Source of the DNA: Terriglobia bacterium
GTDB lineage: Bacteria > Acidobacteriota > Terriglobia > Terriglobales > Acidobacteriaceae
Length of the DNA stretch: 32,507 bases
Reading direction: 5' to 3'
Assembly: GCA_020073525.1 (NCBI GenBank)
Contig: JAIQFA010000062.1
Coordinates: 1-32,507, forward strand
In this document: piece by piece, positions 16,827 through 26,687 of the stretch
Layout: each line of letters starts with the position of its first letter
How positions within the stretch are numbered: the first letter of the stretch is position 1
Made by a program: the position numbers and the translations under genes
Notes under the pieces: generated by a model
Databases searched by the model: none
What the model was told of the DNA's origin: nothing
The model's input: only the letters and a program-made list of their open reading frames with translations

Positions 16827-19004
16827 ATGATGTACCATCCTTCCTGTTTCCCTACTTCCGCGGCAACGAACACGCACTTTCCCATGCCATCGCGCCGAAG
16901 ATTTCTCGCGCAAACGGGGTTTGCCACGGCCGCTTTCGCGGCCGCAGCAGCAGCCCTCCCTTCCGAGGCTCGAAACCCCAATCTGAGCGCAACCCGGACG
17001 GTGAGCCTTTGCGGGAAATGGAAATTCCGCGTTGATCCGAGCAGTATTGGCACGCAAGAGGTTTGGTACGCGCCTGAGTATTCCGCCAGTGACTGGCGCG
17101 AAGTCGAAGTGCCGCACACATGGCAGGTGGATCCAGAGTATGTGGATTATCGCGGCATTGCGTGGTACCGGCGCCTGTTCGACGCTCTTCTGGTTTGGCG
17201 GAGTGCCGCGGTCCGGGTCGAGTTCGAGGCCGTATCTCACACGGCGTCAGTATGGGTGAACGGCCAGTTGCTGGGAGAGCACTCCCGCAAGGGGTACACC
17301 GCTTTCACGTTCGACGTCACTCCCATGATCCGCTGGGGCCAGCTCAATACCATCGCGGTGCGGGTGGACAACGCATTCAATGAGCACATGCTGCCGCGTG
17401 GCCGTTCCAGCGACTGGGCAAATGACGGTGGCATTTTTCGCCCCGTGCAGCTCTTGATCACGCCAAAGGCGTTTGTGGAACGCGTCGATGTTGAAGCTGT
17501 TCCACATTTCGGCAATGGAGACGCGGCCCTCACCATTTCGGCCCATTGCAGGAATACAAACGCAAAAGAGTGGACTGGAACAGGCTCCTTCCGAATTGTC
17601 GATGACGAAAACGGAACCACGGTCCTCACCAACACCGAGCCTGTCAGACTGACGATCAAAGCCGGGACGAATCAGGCCCTTACGCTCAGCGCCACGCTGC
17701 CCCAAGCAAAGCTGTGGCATTTTGACTCCCCACATCTGTATCGGCTTGAACTTTCGATTACGGACGGGGCTGAGGGGCACCAATTCAATACCGTGTTCGG
17801 AGTGAGGAAACTCGAAGTTCAGGATGGCGGATTCTATCTGAACGGTGAGCACGTTCGTCTGATGGGAGTCGAGCGCATGGCAGGCGGCAATCCCGGGTTT
17901 GGCATGGCCGAGCCGGACGAGTGGATCGCTCATGACCACCGTGACCTGAAGTACCTGAATTGCATTTTTACACGCGTGCATTGGCCTCAGGACAAACGGG
18001 TTCTCGAGTACTGCGATCGTCACGGCATTCTCCTCCAAACTGAAGTTCCCACCTGGGGATCGGCCACGTTCAAAGACATGGGGGCCCAGCCGGATGTTGA
18101 CATCATGGAGAACGGTCTGGAACAACTCCGCGAGATGATCGCGCGCGACCGGAATCATCCCTCGGTAGTAGTGTGGGGCCTATGCAATGAAATCGGCGGC
18201 CAGGACCCGCCTGCCTACCAGTTCGCAAAACATATGTTGGAGGAAGCCAAACGGCTCGATCCGGGACGCCTCTGTTCCTATGCCTCGCATTCACTACGCA
18301 GCACTCCGGAGAAAGATGTCGCCGGGCTGATGGACTTTATCGAAACCAACGAATATTTCGGGACTTGGCATGGCCCCTGGCACTCAGGCACGGCCGAGGA
18401 AGTTGGACATCACTTAGACGACCTTCACGCCGCCTTCCCCGGCAAACCGATTGTCCTCTCCGAGTACGGTTATTGCGCGTGCACGCCGGAACGGCCAGAG
18501 GGGGATGAGCATCGGATCGAAATCCTGCGGACGCACGATGCGGCGATCCGCTCCCGGGATTTTGTCGGCGGCGTCATTTTCTTCTGCTACAACGACTACC
18601 GAACGCACATGGGAGACCGCGGCGTGGGTGCACTGCAACAACGTGTGCATGGAGTTGTCGATGTGTACGGAAGACCGAAACCGTCCTATGCCGTTCTCCG
18701 CGAAGAGTCGAGCCCGATCGAAGGGTTCACGATTGAAAACAATCTCAATATTTTTCGCGTCCTCCTGAAAACCCGTCACGACCTACCCATGTACCGGCTT
18801 CGCGGTTACAAGTTGCGTGGCATTTTTTATGGCCAGGGCGACATTCCGGTTGAGCAACGGGAAGTGGCTGTGCCCGAACTTGCACCCGGTTCTGAAGCAA
18901 AATTGGATTTGACATTCACGCAGTCTGGAGCACCGCTCCATGTGCAATTTGACCTGCTGCGGCCAACGCGTTTCTCGGCGTATTCCTCCGACTGGAGGCC
19001 TTAG
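16827..19004 (+). CDS. GH2 family glycosidase with Tat signal peptide
   Basis: This 725-residue enzyme carries a twin-arginine signal: SRRRFLAQ at 22-29 followed by a hydrophobic, alanine-rich stretch to ~45. ATG 16827 has AGGAG about 9 bp upstream; the internal ATG at 16884 starts just before the RR motif but has no ribosome-binding site. The GH2 jelly roll (~58-215, VPHTWQ and SVWVNGQLLG), Ig-like domain (~217-328) and TIM barrel follow. E455 in VVWGLCNEIGG is the expected acid/base and E546 in IVLSEYGY the nucleophile. Tat export implies folding in the cytoplasm before transport. Substrate is uncertain: beta-galactosidase and beta-glucuronidase are both possible. The gene opens an operon with a DUF5107/TPR protein (26 bp on) and a sugar porter. 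It is a paralogue of the Sec-exported GH2 at 7135-9288 but clearly divergent. Confidence 0.92.
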   Translation: MMYHPSCFPTSAATNTHFPMPSRRRFLAQTGFATAAFAAAAAALPSEARNPNLSATRTVSLCGKWKFRVDPSSIGTQEVWYAPEYSASDWREVEVPHTWQVDPEYVDYRGIAWYRRLFDALLVWRSAAVRVEFEAVSHTASVWVNGQLLGEHSRKGYTAFTFDVTPMIRWGQLNTIAVRVDNAFNEHMLPRGRSSDWANDGGIFRPVQLLITPKAFVERVDVEAVPHFGNGDAALTISAHCRNTNAKEWTGTGSFRIVDDENGTTVLTNTEPVRLTIKAGTNQALTLSATLPQAKLWHFDSPHLYRLELSITDGAEGHQFNTVFGVRKLEVQDGGFYLNGEHVRLMGVERMAGGNPGFGMAEPDEWIAHDHRDLKYLNCIFTRVHWPQDKRVLEYCDRHGILLQTEVPTWGSATFKDMGAQPDVDIMENGLEQLREMIARDRNHPSVVVWGLCNEIGGQDPPAYQFAKHMLEEAKRLDPGRLCSYASHSLRSTPEKDVAGLMDFIETNEYFGTWHGPWHSGTAEEVGHHLDDLHAAFPGKPIVLSEYGYCACTPERPEGDEHRIEILRTHDAAIRSRDFVGGVIFFCYNDYRTHMGDRGVGALQQRVHGVVDVYGRPKPSYAVLREESSPIEGFTIENNLNIFRVLLKTRHDLPMYRLRGYKLRGIFYGQGDIPVEQREVAVPELAPGSEAKLDLTFTQSGAPLHVQFDLLRPTRFSAYSSDWRP

Positions 19005-19030
19005 TTGAGTGTCCGTTGCAGGAAACGACC

Positions 19031-22000
19031 ATGAAACGTTTCGAGTTGCCGAAAGCGCCCGCCGATCGCAACGGCCCGGTGAAAGCGTGGTCCGAACCGG
19101 TGGTGATTTCTACGTATCATCCTCTGCCTCCCGACAAGAACCCGATGTTTCTGGAGAAGAGGGTCTACCAAGGGAGTAGCGGCAGTGTCTATCCGTTGCC
19201 ATTTACAGACCGGATCTCGACCGAAGCGCAGGAGCATTCGTGGCAGGCGTTGCATGTTGAGAACGAGTTTCTGCGCGTCATGGTTTTGCCGGAGCTCGGC
19301 GGGCGTGTGCACGTGGGTTTGGACAAATCAAATGGCTACGACTTCTTCTACCGTCAGAACGCGATCAAACCCGCTCTGGTTGGGCTGGCGGGACCTTGGA
19401 TTTCAGGAGGAGTGGAGTTTAATTGGCCGCAGCACCACCGGCCGGCAACTTTTATGCCCGTGGATTGCCGCATCGAGGAACACTCAGACGGTTCGCGGAC
19501 AATTTGGTGCAGCGACCACGATCCCATGAACCGGTTGAAGGGGATGCATGGAATCTGTCTGCATCCGGGTAAGGCCTGCATCGAATTGAAAGTCCGGCTC
19601 TATAACCGCACTCCTCTTGTGCAAACGTTCCTGTGGTGGGCCAATATCGGTACTCACGTCCACGAGCTGTATCAATCCTTTTTCCCGCCCGATGTCCACT
19701 TCGTAGCTGACCACGCCAGGCGAGCCATGAGCAGTTTTCCTCTGTGCAACGGCCACTATTACGGCGTGAACTACGGCGAACGTGGAAGAACTGGCGTGCC
19801 CTACGAGGAGAAGCCACCGAAGTTCGTTCCTCCAGGCCACTATCCGCCGAACGACTTGAGTTGGTACGCGAACATTCCGGTTCCGACCAGTTATATGGCG
19901 ATTGGTTCGCGTGAGGATTTTCATGGCGGCTACGATCACCGGCGTCAAGCCGGATTGGTGCTCATCGCGGATCATCACATTGCCCCGGGCAAGAAACAAT
20001 GGACTTGGGGGAACCACAACTTCGGATACGCCTGGGACCGCAACCTGACCGACGATGATGGTCCCTATATCGAACTGATGGCGGGAGTTTATACCGACAA
20101 TCAGCCGGACTTTTCGTTCCTGGCGCCAGGCGAGACCAAGACGTTCAGTCACTATTGGTATCCAATTCGCGAAATTGGCCCTCCGCAGAAAGCGAACGCG
20201 GAGGCAGCCCTGAGCTTGACGATCTCGGATACCAAGGCGCGCATCGGCGTGTGCGTGACCCAGTCATTTCCCAAAGCGGGGGTTCGCCTCGAAGCAAAAG
20301 GCGAAATGGTCGCGGAGTGGGTGGGAGATCTCGCACCTGGTAGAGCTTTTGTCGAAAATGTTGAGTTGTCTTCGAGTCTCACGGCCGCAGATTTGGTTGC
20401 GGTGGTCGCGACGAGCGATGGACGGGAGCTATTGCGATATGCCCCTCCGCCGGCGGCGAAGCATGAGATGCCGCCCTCCGCAACCGAGCCTCTCCAGCCG
20501 GAAGACATCCCGAGCAATGACGAGCTCTATGTGACAGGCCTCCATCTTGAGCAGTACCGGCACGCCACTCGATATCCCGATACTTATTGGCGGGAAGCTC
20601 TCCGACGCGATCCCGGGGACAGTCGCTGCAACAACGCGATGGGACTTTGGCATTTGCGCCGCGGCCAGTTCCAGGATGCTGAACAACACTTCCTCATAGC
20701 AATCCAACGGCTCACCAGCCGCAATCCCAATCCGTACGACGGGGAGCCGCACTACAACTTAGGTCTCACGCTGCGTTATGGAGGGCGTGATGAAGAAGCT
20801 TATGTTGCGTTCTATAAATCGATTTGGAACAAGGCTTGGCAATCGCCAGGGTACTTGGCATTGGCCGAGATCGATGTAAAGCGAAGCCGGTGGAGCACGG
20901 CGCTCGATCACCTAAGAGCCTCCTTACGGACGAACGCAGACCATCTCAATGCGCGCAATCTGATGGTTGTTGTTTTGCGAAAGCTCGGCGGCACGAACGA
21001 AGCGGAGCGACTGCTGCATGAAACACTCGCACTCGACTCCATGGATTCATGGGCCCGCTATCTTGCGGACAAGTCCTTGCCGCACGACAACCAGATGATT
21101 CTTGATCTAGCTCTCGATTACACCCGCGCCGGCCTTCATTCGGAGGCCGTCGGGATCTTGAGTCATGCCGACAAGGGCGCCAAGAACGGTTCGGCGCCGA
21201 TCATTCTCTATGCGCTGGGCTACTTTCATCAGGTCTTGGGGGACACTGACTCAGCAAGAGCGGCATATTCCGAAGCGGCCGGTCTGGTGCCAGATTATTG
21301 TTTTCCCAACCGGCTTGATGAGTTGGTCATTCTGCGGGCCGCCGTGGCCGCCAATCCAACGGATCCACGGGCTGCGTATTATTTGGGTAATCTTCTATAC
21401 GATCGTCGCCGACATCGCCAGGCAATCGAGCTATGGGAACATTCTTCCCGTTTGGATCCATCGTTTTCAGTGGTCTGGCGCAATCTTGGAATCGCCTATT
21501 TCAACGTGCTTGGTGACGCCGACGCGGCACGCGCCGCGTTCGACAAAGCAATTCAGGTCAGCCCGGAAGATGCGCGCGTGCTCTATGAACGCGATCAACT
21601 GTGGAAGCGAATCGGGGAAACGCCCCAGAACCGCCTCGCTGAATTGGAAGCATACGCAAATCTGGTCCGCCAGCGGGATGATGCTTCGGTTGAACTGGCC
21701 GGTCTGTATAACCAGACGGGCCAGCACGAGAAGGCACTGGCCCTGCTGCAGTCACGAAGGTTTCAGCCCTGGGAAGGCGGCGAAGGGTTGGCGTTAGGTC
21801 AGCATCAGCGCACGCACTTGGCGTTGGGACGGCGTGCGCTCCTCTCTGGGCACGCGGTCGAAGCGCGCCGGCTGTTCGAAGCGGCACTGACTTGTCCCGA
21901 CAATTTGGGCGAGGCCACCCACCCTCTCGCCAATCAGAGCAACGTTTTTTATTGGCTAGGTGTGGCCGCCGATGTTGCCGGCGACCGGACAGCGGCACGG

Positions 22001-22408
22001 AGGTGGTGGGAACGTGCGGCAAAGCAAAAAGGTGATTTCCAGGAGATGAGCGTGAAGTCATTTTCCGAAATGAGTTACTACAATGCGCTCGGCCTCAAGC
22101 GACTGGAGAGACCTGCGGAGGCGGACCGACTTCTGCGCGATCTGCTTCATTATGCGAAAACCCTTGCCGTGCAGCCTGCAAAGATCGATTACTTTGCCAC
22201 GTCTCTTCCGGCGATGTTGCTGTTTATGGAAGACCTGCAAAAGCGGAACACAGTTACCGCGACATTTCTGCAAGCTCAGGCGCGTCTTGGGCTCGGAGAA
22301 GTTGCACCAGCGCAGGAACTACTCGGCGAGGTGCTGCTCCTCGACCGAAACCACGCCCTCGCGGCAGACCTCTTGACGGAGGTCGCGGCCACATCAACGA
22401 TCGCCTAG
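19031..22408 (+). CDS. DUF5107 domain protein with C-terminal TPR array
   Basis: This protein of 1125 residues has no signal peptide or membrane helix, so it should be cytoplasmic. ATG 19031 follows AGGA by about 7 bp; the in-frame TTG at 19016 overlaps that site and is rejected. Residues ~20-380 form the DUF5107 region, rich in conserved aromatics and histidines (LPELGGRVHVGLDK, WISGGVEFNWPQHHRP, FLWWANIGTHVHELYQSF, WTWGNHNFGYAWDRN). Its LAPGETKTFSHYWYPI ending recalls galactose-mutarotase-like beta-sandwich proteins (inference). From ~510 to ~1110 there are roughly ten to twelve TPR-like helix pairs, for example AMGLWHLRRGQFQDAEQHFL and DSARAAYSEAAGLVPD. The domain pair is known from database families, but I know of no established activity. 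It sits between a GH2 glycosidase gene and a sugar porter gene, so a role in handling the imported saccharide is likely. Confidence 0.88.
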   Translation: MKRFELPKAPADRNGPVKAWSEPVVISTYHPLPPDKNPMFLEKRVYQGSSGSVYPLPFTDRISTEAQEHSWQALHVENEFLRVMVLPELGGRVHVGLDKSNGYDFFYRQNAIKPALVGLAGPWISGGVEFNWPQHHRPATFMPVDCRIEEHSDGSRTIWCSDHDPMNRLKGMHGICLHPGKACIELKVRLYNRTPLVQTFLWWANIGTHVHELYQSFFPPDVHFVADHARRAMSSFPLCNGHYYGVNYGERGRTGVPYEEKPPKFVPPGHYPPNDLSWYANIPVPTSYMAIGSREDFHGGYDHRRQAGLVLIADHHIAPGKKQWTWGNHNFGYAWDRNLTDDDGPYIELMAGVYTDNQPDFSFLAPGETKTFSHYWYPIREIGPPQKANAEAALSLTISDTKARIGVCVTQSFPKAGVRLEAKGEMVAEWVGDLAPGRAFVENVELSSSLTAADLVAVVATSDGRELLRYAPPPAAKHEMPPSATEPLQPEDIPSNDELYVTGLHLEQYRHATRYPDTYWREALRRDPGDSRCNNAMGLWHLRRGQFQDAEQHFLIAIQRLTSRNPNPYDGEPHYNLGLTLRYGGRDEEAYVAFYKSIWNKAWQSPGYLALAEIDVKRSRWSTALDHLRASLRTNADHLNARNLMVVVLRKLGGTNEAERLLHETLALDSMDSWARYLADKSLPHDNQMILDLALDYTRAGLHSEAVGILSHADKGAKNGSAPIILYALGYFHQVLGDTDSARAAYSEAAGLVPDYCFPNRLDELVILRAAVAANPTDPRAAYYLGNLLYDRRRHRQAIELWEHSSRLDPSFSVVWRNLGIAYFNVLGDADAARAAFDKAIQVSPEDARVLYERDQLWKRIGETPQNRLAELEAYANLVRQRDDASVELAGLYNQTGQHEKALALLQSRRFQPWEGGEGLALGQHQRTHLALGRRALLSGHAVEARRLFEAALTCPDNLGEATHPLANQSNVFYWLGVAADVAGDRTAARRWWERAAKQKGDFQEMSVKSFSEMSYYNALGLKRLERPAEADRLLRDLLHYAKTLAVQPAKIDYFATSLPAMLLFMEDLQKRNTVTATFLQAQARLGLGEVAPAQELLGEVLLLDRNHALAADLLTEVAATSTIA

Positions 22409-22423
22409 AACTCGCGTTCATTT

Positions 22424-23878
22424 ATGGACACTCACTCAAGCGTCGCCCAAGCAGAAATTCCGGGCCAGTACAGCGCGAGTTACGTATGGACGATTTCATC
22501 CGTTGCTGCGTTGGGCGGGCTGCTGTTCGGCTACGACTGGGTAGTGATCGGCGGCGCCAGGCCGTTTTATGAAAGCTACTTTCAGTTGAATTCGCCGCAA
22601 TTAGTAGGTTGGGCGAACAGTTGCGCTTTGATCGGTTGCTTTCTCGGTTCCATAATCTCTGGCGGCGCGAGTGACCGCTTCGGGCGCAAGAACCTCCTTC
22701 TCCTCTCCGCTGTGCTCTTTGCTTTGTCGTCCGTCCTTACTGGCTGGGCATATAGTTTCGCCGCATTCATAGTTTGGCGCATGATCGGCGGAGTTGCGAT
22801 CGGCATCGCGTCGAACGTGTCACCTACTTATATTGCGGAAGTCAGCCCGGCACCTTGGCGTGGACGCCTGGTGACGCTGAATCAGTTGACCATTGTTGTC
22901 GGCATTCTCGCGGCGCAGATCGTAAATTGGTTGATCGCCGAGAAGGTTCCGGAAGGCGCAACCAGCGCCTTGATCCGCCTCTCATGGAACGGACAATACG
23001 GATGGCGCTGGATGTTCACTGCGGTCGCCTTTCCCTCCATTGTGTTCTTTCTCGGAGCGATCTTCATTCCCGAGAGCCCGCGATGGTTGGTAAAGGCGGG
23101 AAACGCAGATGAGTCCCGTCGCACCCTCGCCCGCATCGGCGGAGAAGAATACGCGAACCGGGCTTCGAAGGAAATTCAAACCGCTTTAGGAGCGGAGCAG
23201 GGCTCGGGAATTGTGTTGCACGAATTGTTCTCTCCGGCCCTCCGGAAAGTCTTAGTCATAGGAGTGACTCTCGCAGTTCTCCAGCAATGGAGCGGAATCA
23301 ACATCATCTTTAACTACGCGGAGGAGATTTACCACAGCGCTGGCTATGGGGTCAGCAGCACATTGTTCAATATCGTGATTACCGGAACGATCAATCTGGT
23401 CTTTACTATGCTCGCGCTCGGTCTAGTCGACCGATTCGGACGCCGAGCGTTGATGTTGTTCGGCTGTGCAGGGATTGCTCTATCGCATACCGTACTCGGA
23501 TTTACTTATAAGGCAGGAACCAAGGGCCTTCCCATCTTACTGATCACGCTCTTCACCATCGCCTGTTACGCACTTTCTCTTGCCCCCGTAACTTGGGTGC
23601 TGATCTCGGAAATCTTCCCCAACCGCATCCGCGGGTTAGCTGTCTCGATTTCAGTGTCAGCCCTGTGGATTGCTTCTTTCCTGTTGACCTTCTCCTTTCC
23701 CATTCTGAACCGAACACTTGGCTCCGCCGGGACATTTTGGATTTATGCGGCGATCTGCCTGGCCGGTTTCTTTTTTGTGCTCTCTCGTGTTCCCGAAACC
23801 AAAGGGAAAACGCTCGAAGAAATCGAGCATGACCTGACGAGTGCGCCCGGACTGGCGTCAAGCGCCCCAACAGCATAG
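22424..23878 (+). CDS. MFS sugar porter (sugar:proton symporter)
   Basis: The 484-residue protein has twelve predicted membrane helices and the sugar-porter motifs in order: RFGRKNLLL after helix 2, PESPRWLVKAG after helix 6, QQWSGINIIFNYAEEI in helix 7, DRFGRRALML between helices 8 and 9, and PETKGKTLEEIE after helix 12. The QQxSGxN segment in helix 7 contributes to sugar binding in XylE/GLUT relatives. It belongs in the inner membrane and probably takes up a monosaccharide or small glycoside released by the upstream Tat-exported GH2. The start lies 15 bp after the stop of the DUF5107 gene, which supports a three-gene operon; the ribosome-binding site is weak, as is common in coupled genes. 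Confidence 0.93.
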   Translation: MDTHSSVAQAEIPGQYSASYVWTISSVAALGGLLFGYDWVVIGGARPFYESYFQLNSPQLVGWANSCALIGCFLGSIISGGASDRFGRKNLLLLSAVLFALSSVLTGWAYSFAAFIVWRMIGGVAIGIASNVSPTYIAEVSPAPWRGRLVTLNQLTIVVGILAAQIVNWLIAEKVPEGATSALIRLSWNGQYGWRWMFTAVAFPSIVFFLGAIFIPESPRWLVKAGNADESRRTLARIGGEEYANRASKEIQTALGAEQGSGIVLHELFSPALRKVLVIGVTLAVLQQWSGINIIFNYAEEIYHSAGYGVSSTLFNIVITGTINLVFTMLALGLVDRFGRRALMLFGCAGIALSHTVLGFTYKAGTKGLPILLITLFTIACYALSLAPVTWVLISEIFPNRIRGLAVSISVSALWIASFLLTFSFPILNRTLGSAGTFWIYAAICLAGFFFVLSRVPETKGKTLEEIEHDLTSAPGLASSAPTA

Positions 23879-24003
23879 CAGGGTATAGTGAACACAGAGT
23901 TCGCCACGTAATAGATTGCCTCCGGCATTCCGCTGGCGTCGGGGAGTTGGTAAAATCACGACATTCGACACTGCATCTGCCGGAACAGGATCCTGAATCC
24001 ATT

Positions 24004-26625
24004 ATGCAAAAGTTGCTGCTTGCGTTGTTTATCGTTGTTTCGGTTGGAATTGGTCTTTCGCAATCCCTCAATGACTTTCCGTCTCAAGGCGCTACTTCTC
24101 AAGGCACACCGTCTCAGGGCACAGGGATGGATTGCTCCGATCCGACGCAGGCGGGTAGCGCCGCGTGCAGTGCTGCACAATCTCAAAGATCCGGTGGTAG
24201 CCAGGGGCGCGACTATTCGTCTTCCTCCGTACTCAACCCTGTGTTGAGAATGCCTCTAGGTTTCAACACAGACCAGTACTATGTGGCGCCGGCTCCGCTG
24301 AATCCTTCACAGCTTCCGCATCCGAAAACCCCCGTCCAACCGGAAACTGAGTTCGAGCAGATGGTCGCCGACTCGGTTGGCCGGGCCCTGCCATTGTTCG
24401 GCCAGTCGTTATTCATGCAGCCTCCGAGTACGTTTTCTCCCATTGACCGGTTTCAGGTTCCAAGTGACTACATCATCGGTCCGGGCGACGAACTACAGAT
24501 CAGGGTTTGGGGCCAGGTTGAGGCTGACTTGCGGGTCATCGTGGACCGTTCTGGCCAGATCTATATCCCGCAGGTCGGCGAGACATCTGTTGCCGGCATT
24601 CATTACGGAGATCTGGAAGAGCACCTGAAACGCGATGTTTCGAGGGTTTTCAAGAATTTCAATCTCACTGCAACCATTGGCCGGCTTCGCGCCATCCAGG
24701 TAGTGGTTGTGGGCAATGCGCGCTATCCCGGAACCTACACGATCAGCTCGCTGAGCACTTTGGTGAATGCGATTTTTTCTTCCGGCGGCCCGGGCCCGCA
24801 GGGATCGTTGCGGCATATTCAGGTGCGGCGCGACGGCGCTACCATTACGGACTTCGATTTCTACGATTTGCTCATCCAGGGTGACAAATCAAAAGATGTT
24901 CGGCTGCTGGCTGGCGACGTGCTCTATATCCCGCACGTTGGTCCCCTGGTTGCGATCGCGGGATCGGTGAATACGCCGGCCATCTACGAAATGAAGGACA
25001 ACTCCACGCTGAACGACTTGATTGAAACTGCCGGCGACCTGAGCAACGTGGCCGATACCACCAAAGTCACGATTGATCGTTTCGCGGACCAGTCTCGTAA
25101 GACACTGGAATTTCCCCTCGATGAGCAATCACGCTCTCTTCCCGTCAAGGATGGAGACGTTGTTCGCGTATTTTCCATCGTTCCGCGTTTTGAAAATACC
25201 GTAACCTTGCGGGGCAACGTTGCCAATCCTGGTCGCTATCCTTGGACGCCCGGCATGCGCGTCCGCGACCTGATTCCCAATCCACAGGCCTTGCTGACTC
25301 GTCGCTACTGGCGGGATCGCGCCGCTATTGTCAATGGCCGTGCCACCGAGTATCCGGTTCGCGCGGAGCGTCTCCAGGACAACCGTTCCGGTCTCAATCA
25401 ACAGCAGACCAACGGCACTAATGGCGCCGCAACACCCGACGCTCAGGACGTAACTGGAAACTACGGTTTTCCGGGTGGTTCAGTCGATGCCATCGGTCCT
25501 TCGAACGCTGCGGATGCCCTCGCCGCGCAAAATGCACAAGCCGCCTCTGAGAGCGGGTCGTTGAAACCCGGAGATCAAAAGCCGTCGGACAGCCAACCGC
25601 GCTCTCCGTCCACAGACAATTTTGCCAACCCAAACATAGTCAGGAATGTTGCCGAGGACGTGCGGCGCTATTCTCCTGAAATCAACTGGGACTATGCCAT
25701 CATCCAGCGCGTCAATCCCGATGATCTTTCCTCGAAGCTTATTTGGATGAGCCCACGGAAGGCTATCCTCGAACGCGACGAAGCCAGCAACCTCGAATTG
25801 CAGCCGGGCGATATCGTAACGATCTTCTCGCAGCGAGATATCAGCGTGCCGCAGGTGAATCGTTCTCAGTACGTGATCGTCGAAGGCGAGGTCATGCGCC
25901 CTGGCGTATATAGACTTGAAACCAATGAAACCTTGCACTCCGTTTTGCAGCGCGCGGGAGGCCTCACTCCCGACGCCTATGTCTACGGATCGCAATTGTT
26001 TCGCGAATCGGCGCGGATCGTAGAACAAAAAAGCTTGGACGAACTGGTCCGCACAATGGAGGTACAAATCCGGCAGACGGCGGTTCAGGTGGCAGCTTCC
26101 ACCCAGTCCGGAGAGTTGCCGCAAATGCTGACGGCCCAGGAAGCGATCATAGCGCAACTCCATAACGCTCGCGCCAGCGGACGCGTCGCCCTCCCGGTTC
26201 GGCCCAGGGATAGAAGCATCAACGATTTCCCTAACATGGCGATGGAAGACAACGACCGGCTCACCATCCCCCATACTCCTTCAACCGTCGCTGTGGTGGG
26301 CAATGTTTACAATCCCGGATCGTTCATTTTCGACCCCCACAACAACGCCGGAGCCTATCTCGAGATGGCCGGCAAAGGCAAGCCCGCTTCCGACCTGCAC
26401 CACGCGTTTGTCTTGCGCGCCAACGGGGTCGTGGTCGCTGCCAACAATGTCAATGGTCCATTCACCGGGACAAAATTCGATCGCCTCCGCCTTTACCCCG
26501 GCGACCAAATCGTGGTGCCCTACAAGCTGCCCACCGGGGCTTTCGTCCGCGGCCTCCGCGATTGGACGCAGATTGCGTCGCAACTGGCGGTGACCGGTGT
26601 CGTTCTCTCCACGGTGCTGCCGTAA
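24004..26625 (+). CDS. Polysaccharide export outer-membrane protein with multiple SLBB domains (Wza-like)
   Basis: The 873-residue protein starts with a signal peptide (MQKLLLALFIVVSVGIGLSQ). An open extension to TTG 23947 adds only non-signal residues, so ATG 24004 is preferred. A Ser-Gln-Gly rich repeat (residues 27-40) is followed by a linker. A Poly_export domain lies at ~150-225 (DYIIGPGDELQIRVWG). SLBB domains follow at ~230-308, ~315-390, ~398-450, ~622-700 and ~760-838, recognisable by V-x-G-x-V-x-x-P-G-x-Y (VVVVGNARYPGTY, VTLRGNVANPGRY, VIVEGEVMRPGVY, VAVVGNVYNPGSF). A low-complexity insert of ~90 residues separates the third and fourth. The hydrophobic C-terminus (~857-873) may span the outer membrane as in Wza. 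It is about twice the length of classical Wza. It should form the exit channel for the polysaccharide built by the neighbouring glycosyltransferases. Confidence 0.92.
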   Translation: MQKLLLALFIVVSVGIGLSQSLNDFPSQGATSQGTPSQGTGMDCSDPTQAGSAACSAAQSQRSGGSQGRDYSSSSVLNPVLRMPLGFNTDQYYVAPAPLNPSQLPHPKTPVQPETEFEQMVADSVGRALPLFGQSLFMQPPSTFSPIDRFQVPSDYIIGPGDELQIRVWGQVEADLRVIVDRSGQIYIPQVGETSVAGIHYGDLEEHLKRDVSRVFKNFNLTATIGRLRAIQVVVVGNARYPGTYTISSLSTLVNAIFSSGGPGPQGSLRHIQVRRDGATITDFDFYDLLIQGDKSKDVRLLAGDVLYIPHVGPLVAIAGSVNTPAIYEMKDNSTLNDLIETAGDLSNVADTTKVTIDRFADQSRKTLEFPLDEQSRSLPVKDGDVVRVFSIVPRFENTVTLRGNVANPGRYPWTPGMRVRDLIPNPQALLTRRYWRDRAAIVNGRATEYPVRAERLQDNRSGLNQQQTNGTNGAATPDAQDVTGNYGFPGGSVDAIGPSNAADALAAQNAQAASESGSLKPGDQKPSDSQPRSPSTDNFANPNIVRNVAEDVRRYSPEINWDYAIIQRVNPDDLSSKLIWMSPRKAILERDEASNLELQPGDIVTIFSQRDISVPQVNRSQYVIVEGEVMRPGVYRLETNETLHSVLQRAGGLTPDAYVYGSQLFRESARIVEQKSLDELVRTMEVQIRQTAVQVAASTQSGELPQMLTAQEAIIAQLHNARASGRVALPVRPRDRSINDFPNMAMEDNDRLTIPHTPSTVAVVGNVYNPGSFIFDPHNNAGAYLEMAGKGKPASDLHHAFVLRANGVVVAANNVNGPFTGTKFDRLRLYPGDQIVVPYKLPTGAFVRGLRDWTQIASQLAVTGVVLSTVLP

Positions 26626-26687
26626 GGTTTTTGTCGCCAGAACGGGCATTCGGGCTTAGACACACTACTGAAAGATGACGTCCGCAC

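Noticed and set aside
17247..18158. 303-codon minus-strand frame
   Set aside because: It is antisense to the Tat-GH2 gene and carries no domain signature.
23879..24003. Possible terminator between the sugar porter and the export protein gene
   Set aside because: No inverted repeat of useful length and no T-run were found; whether the two genes share a transcript remains open.
25480..26274. 264-codon minus-strand frame
   Set aside because: It is antisense to the SLBB export protein, whose repeated SLBB motifs fix the coding strand.
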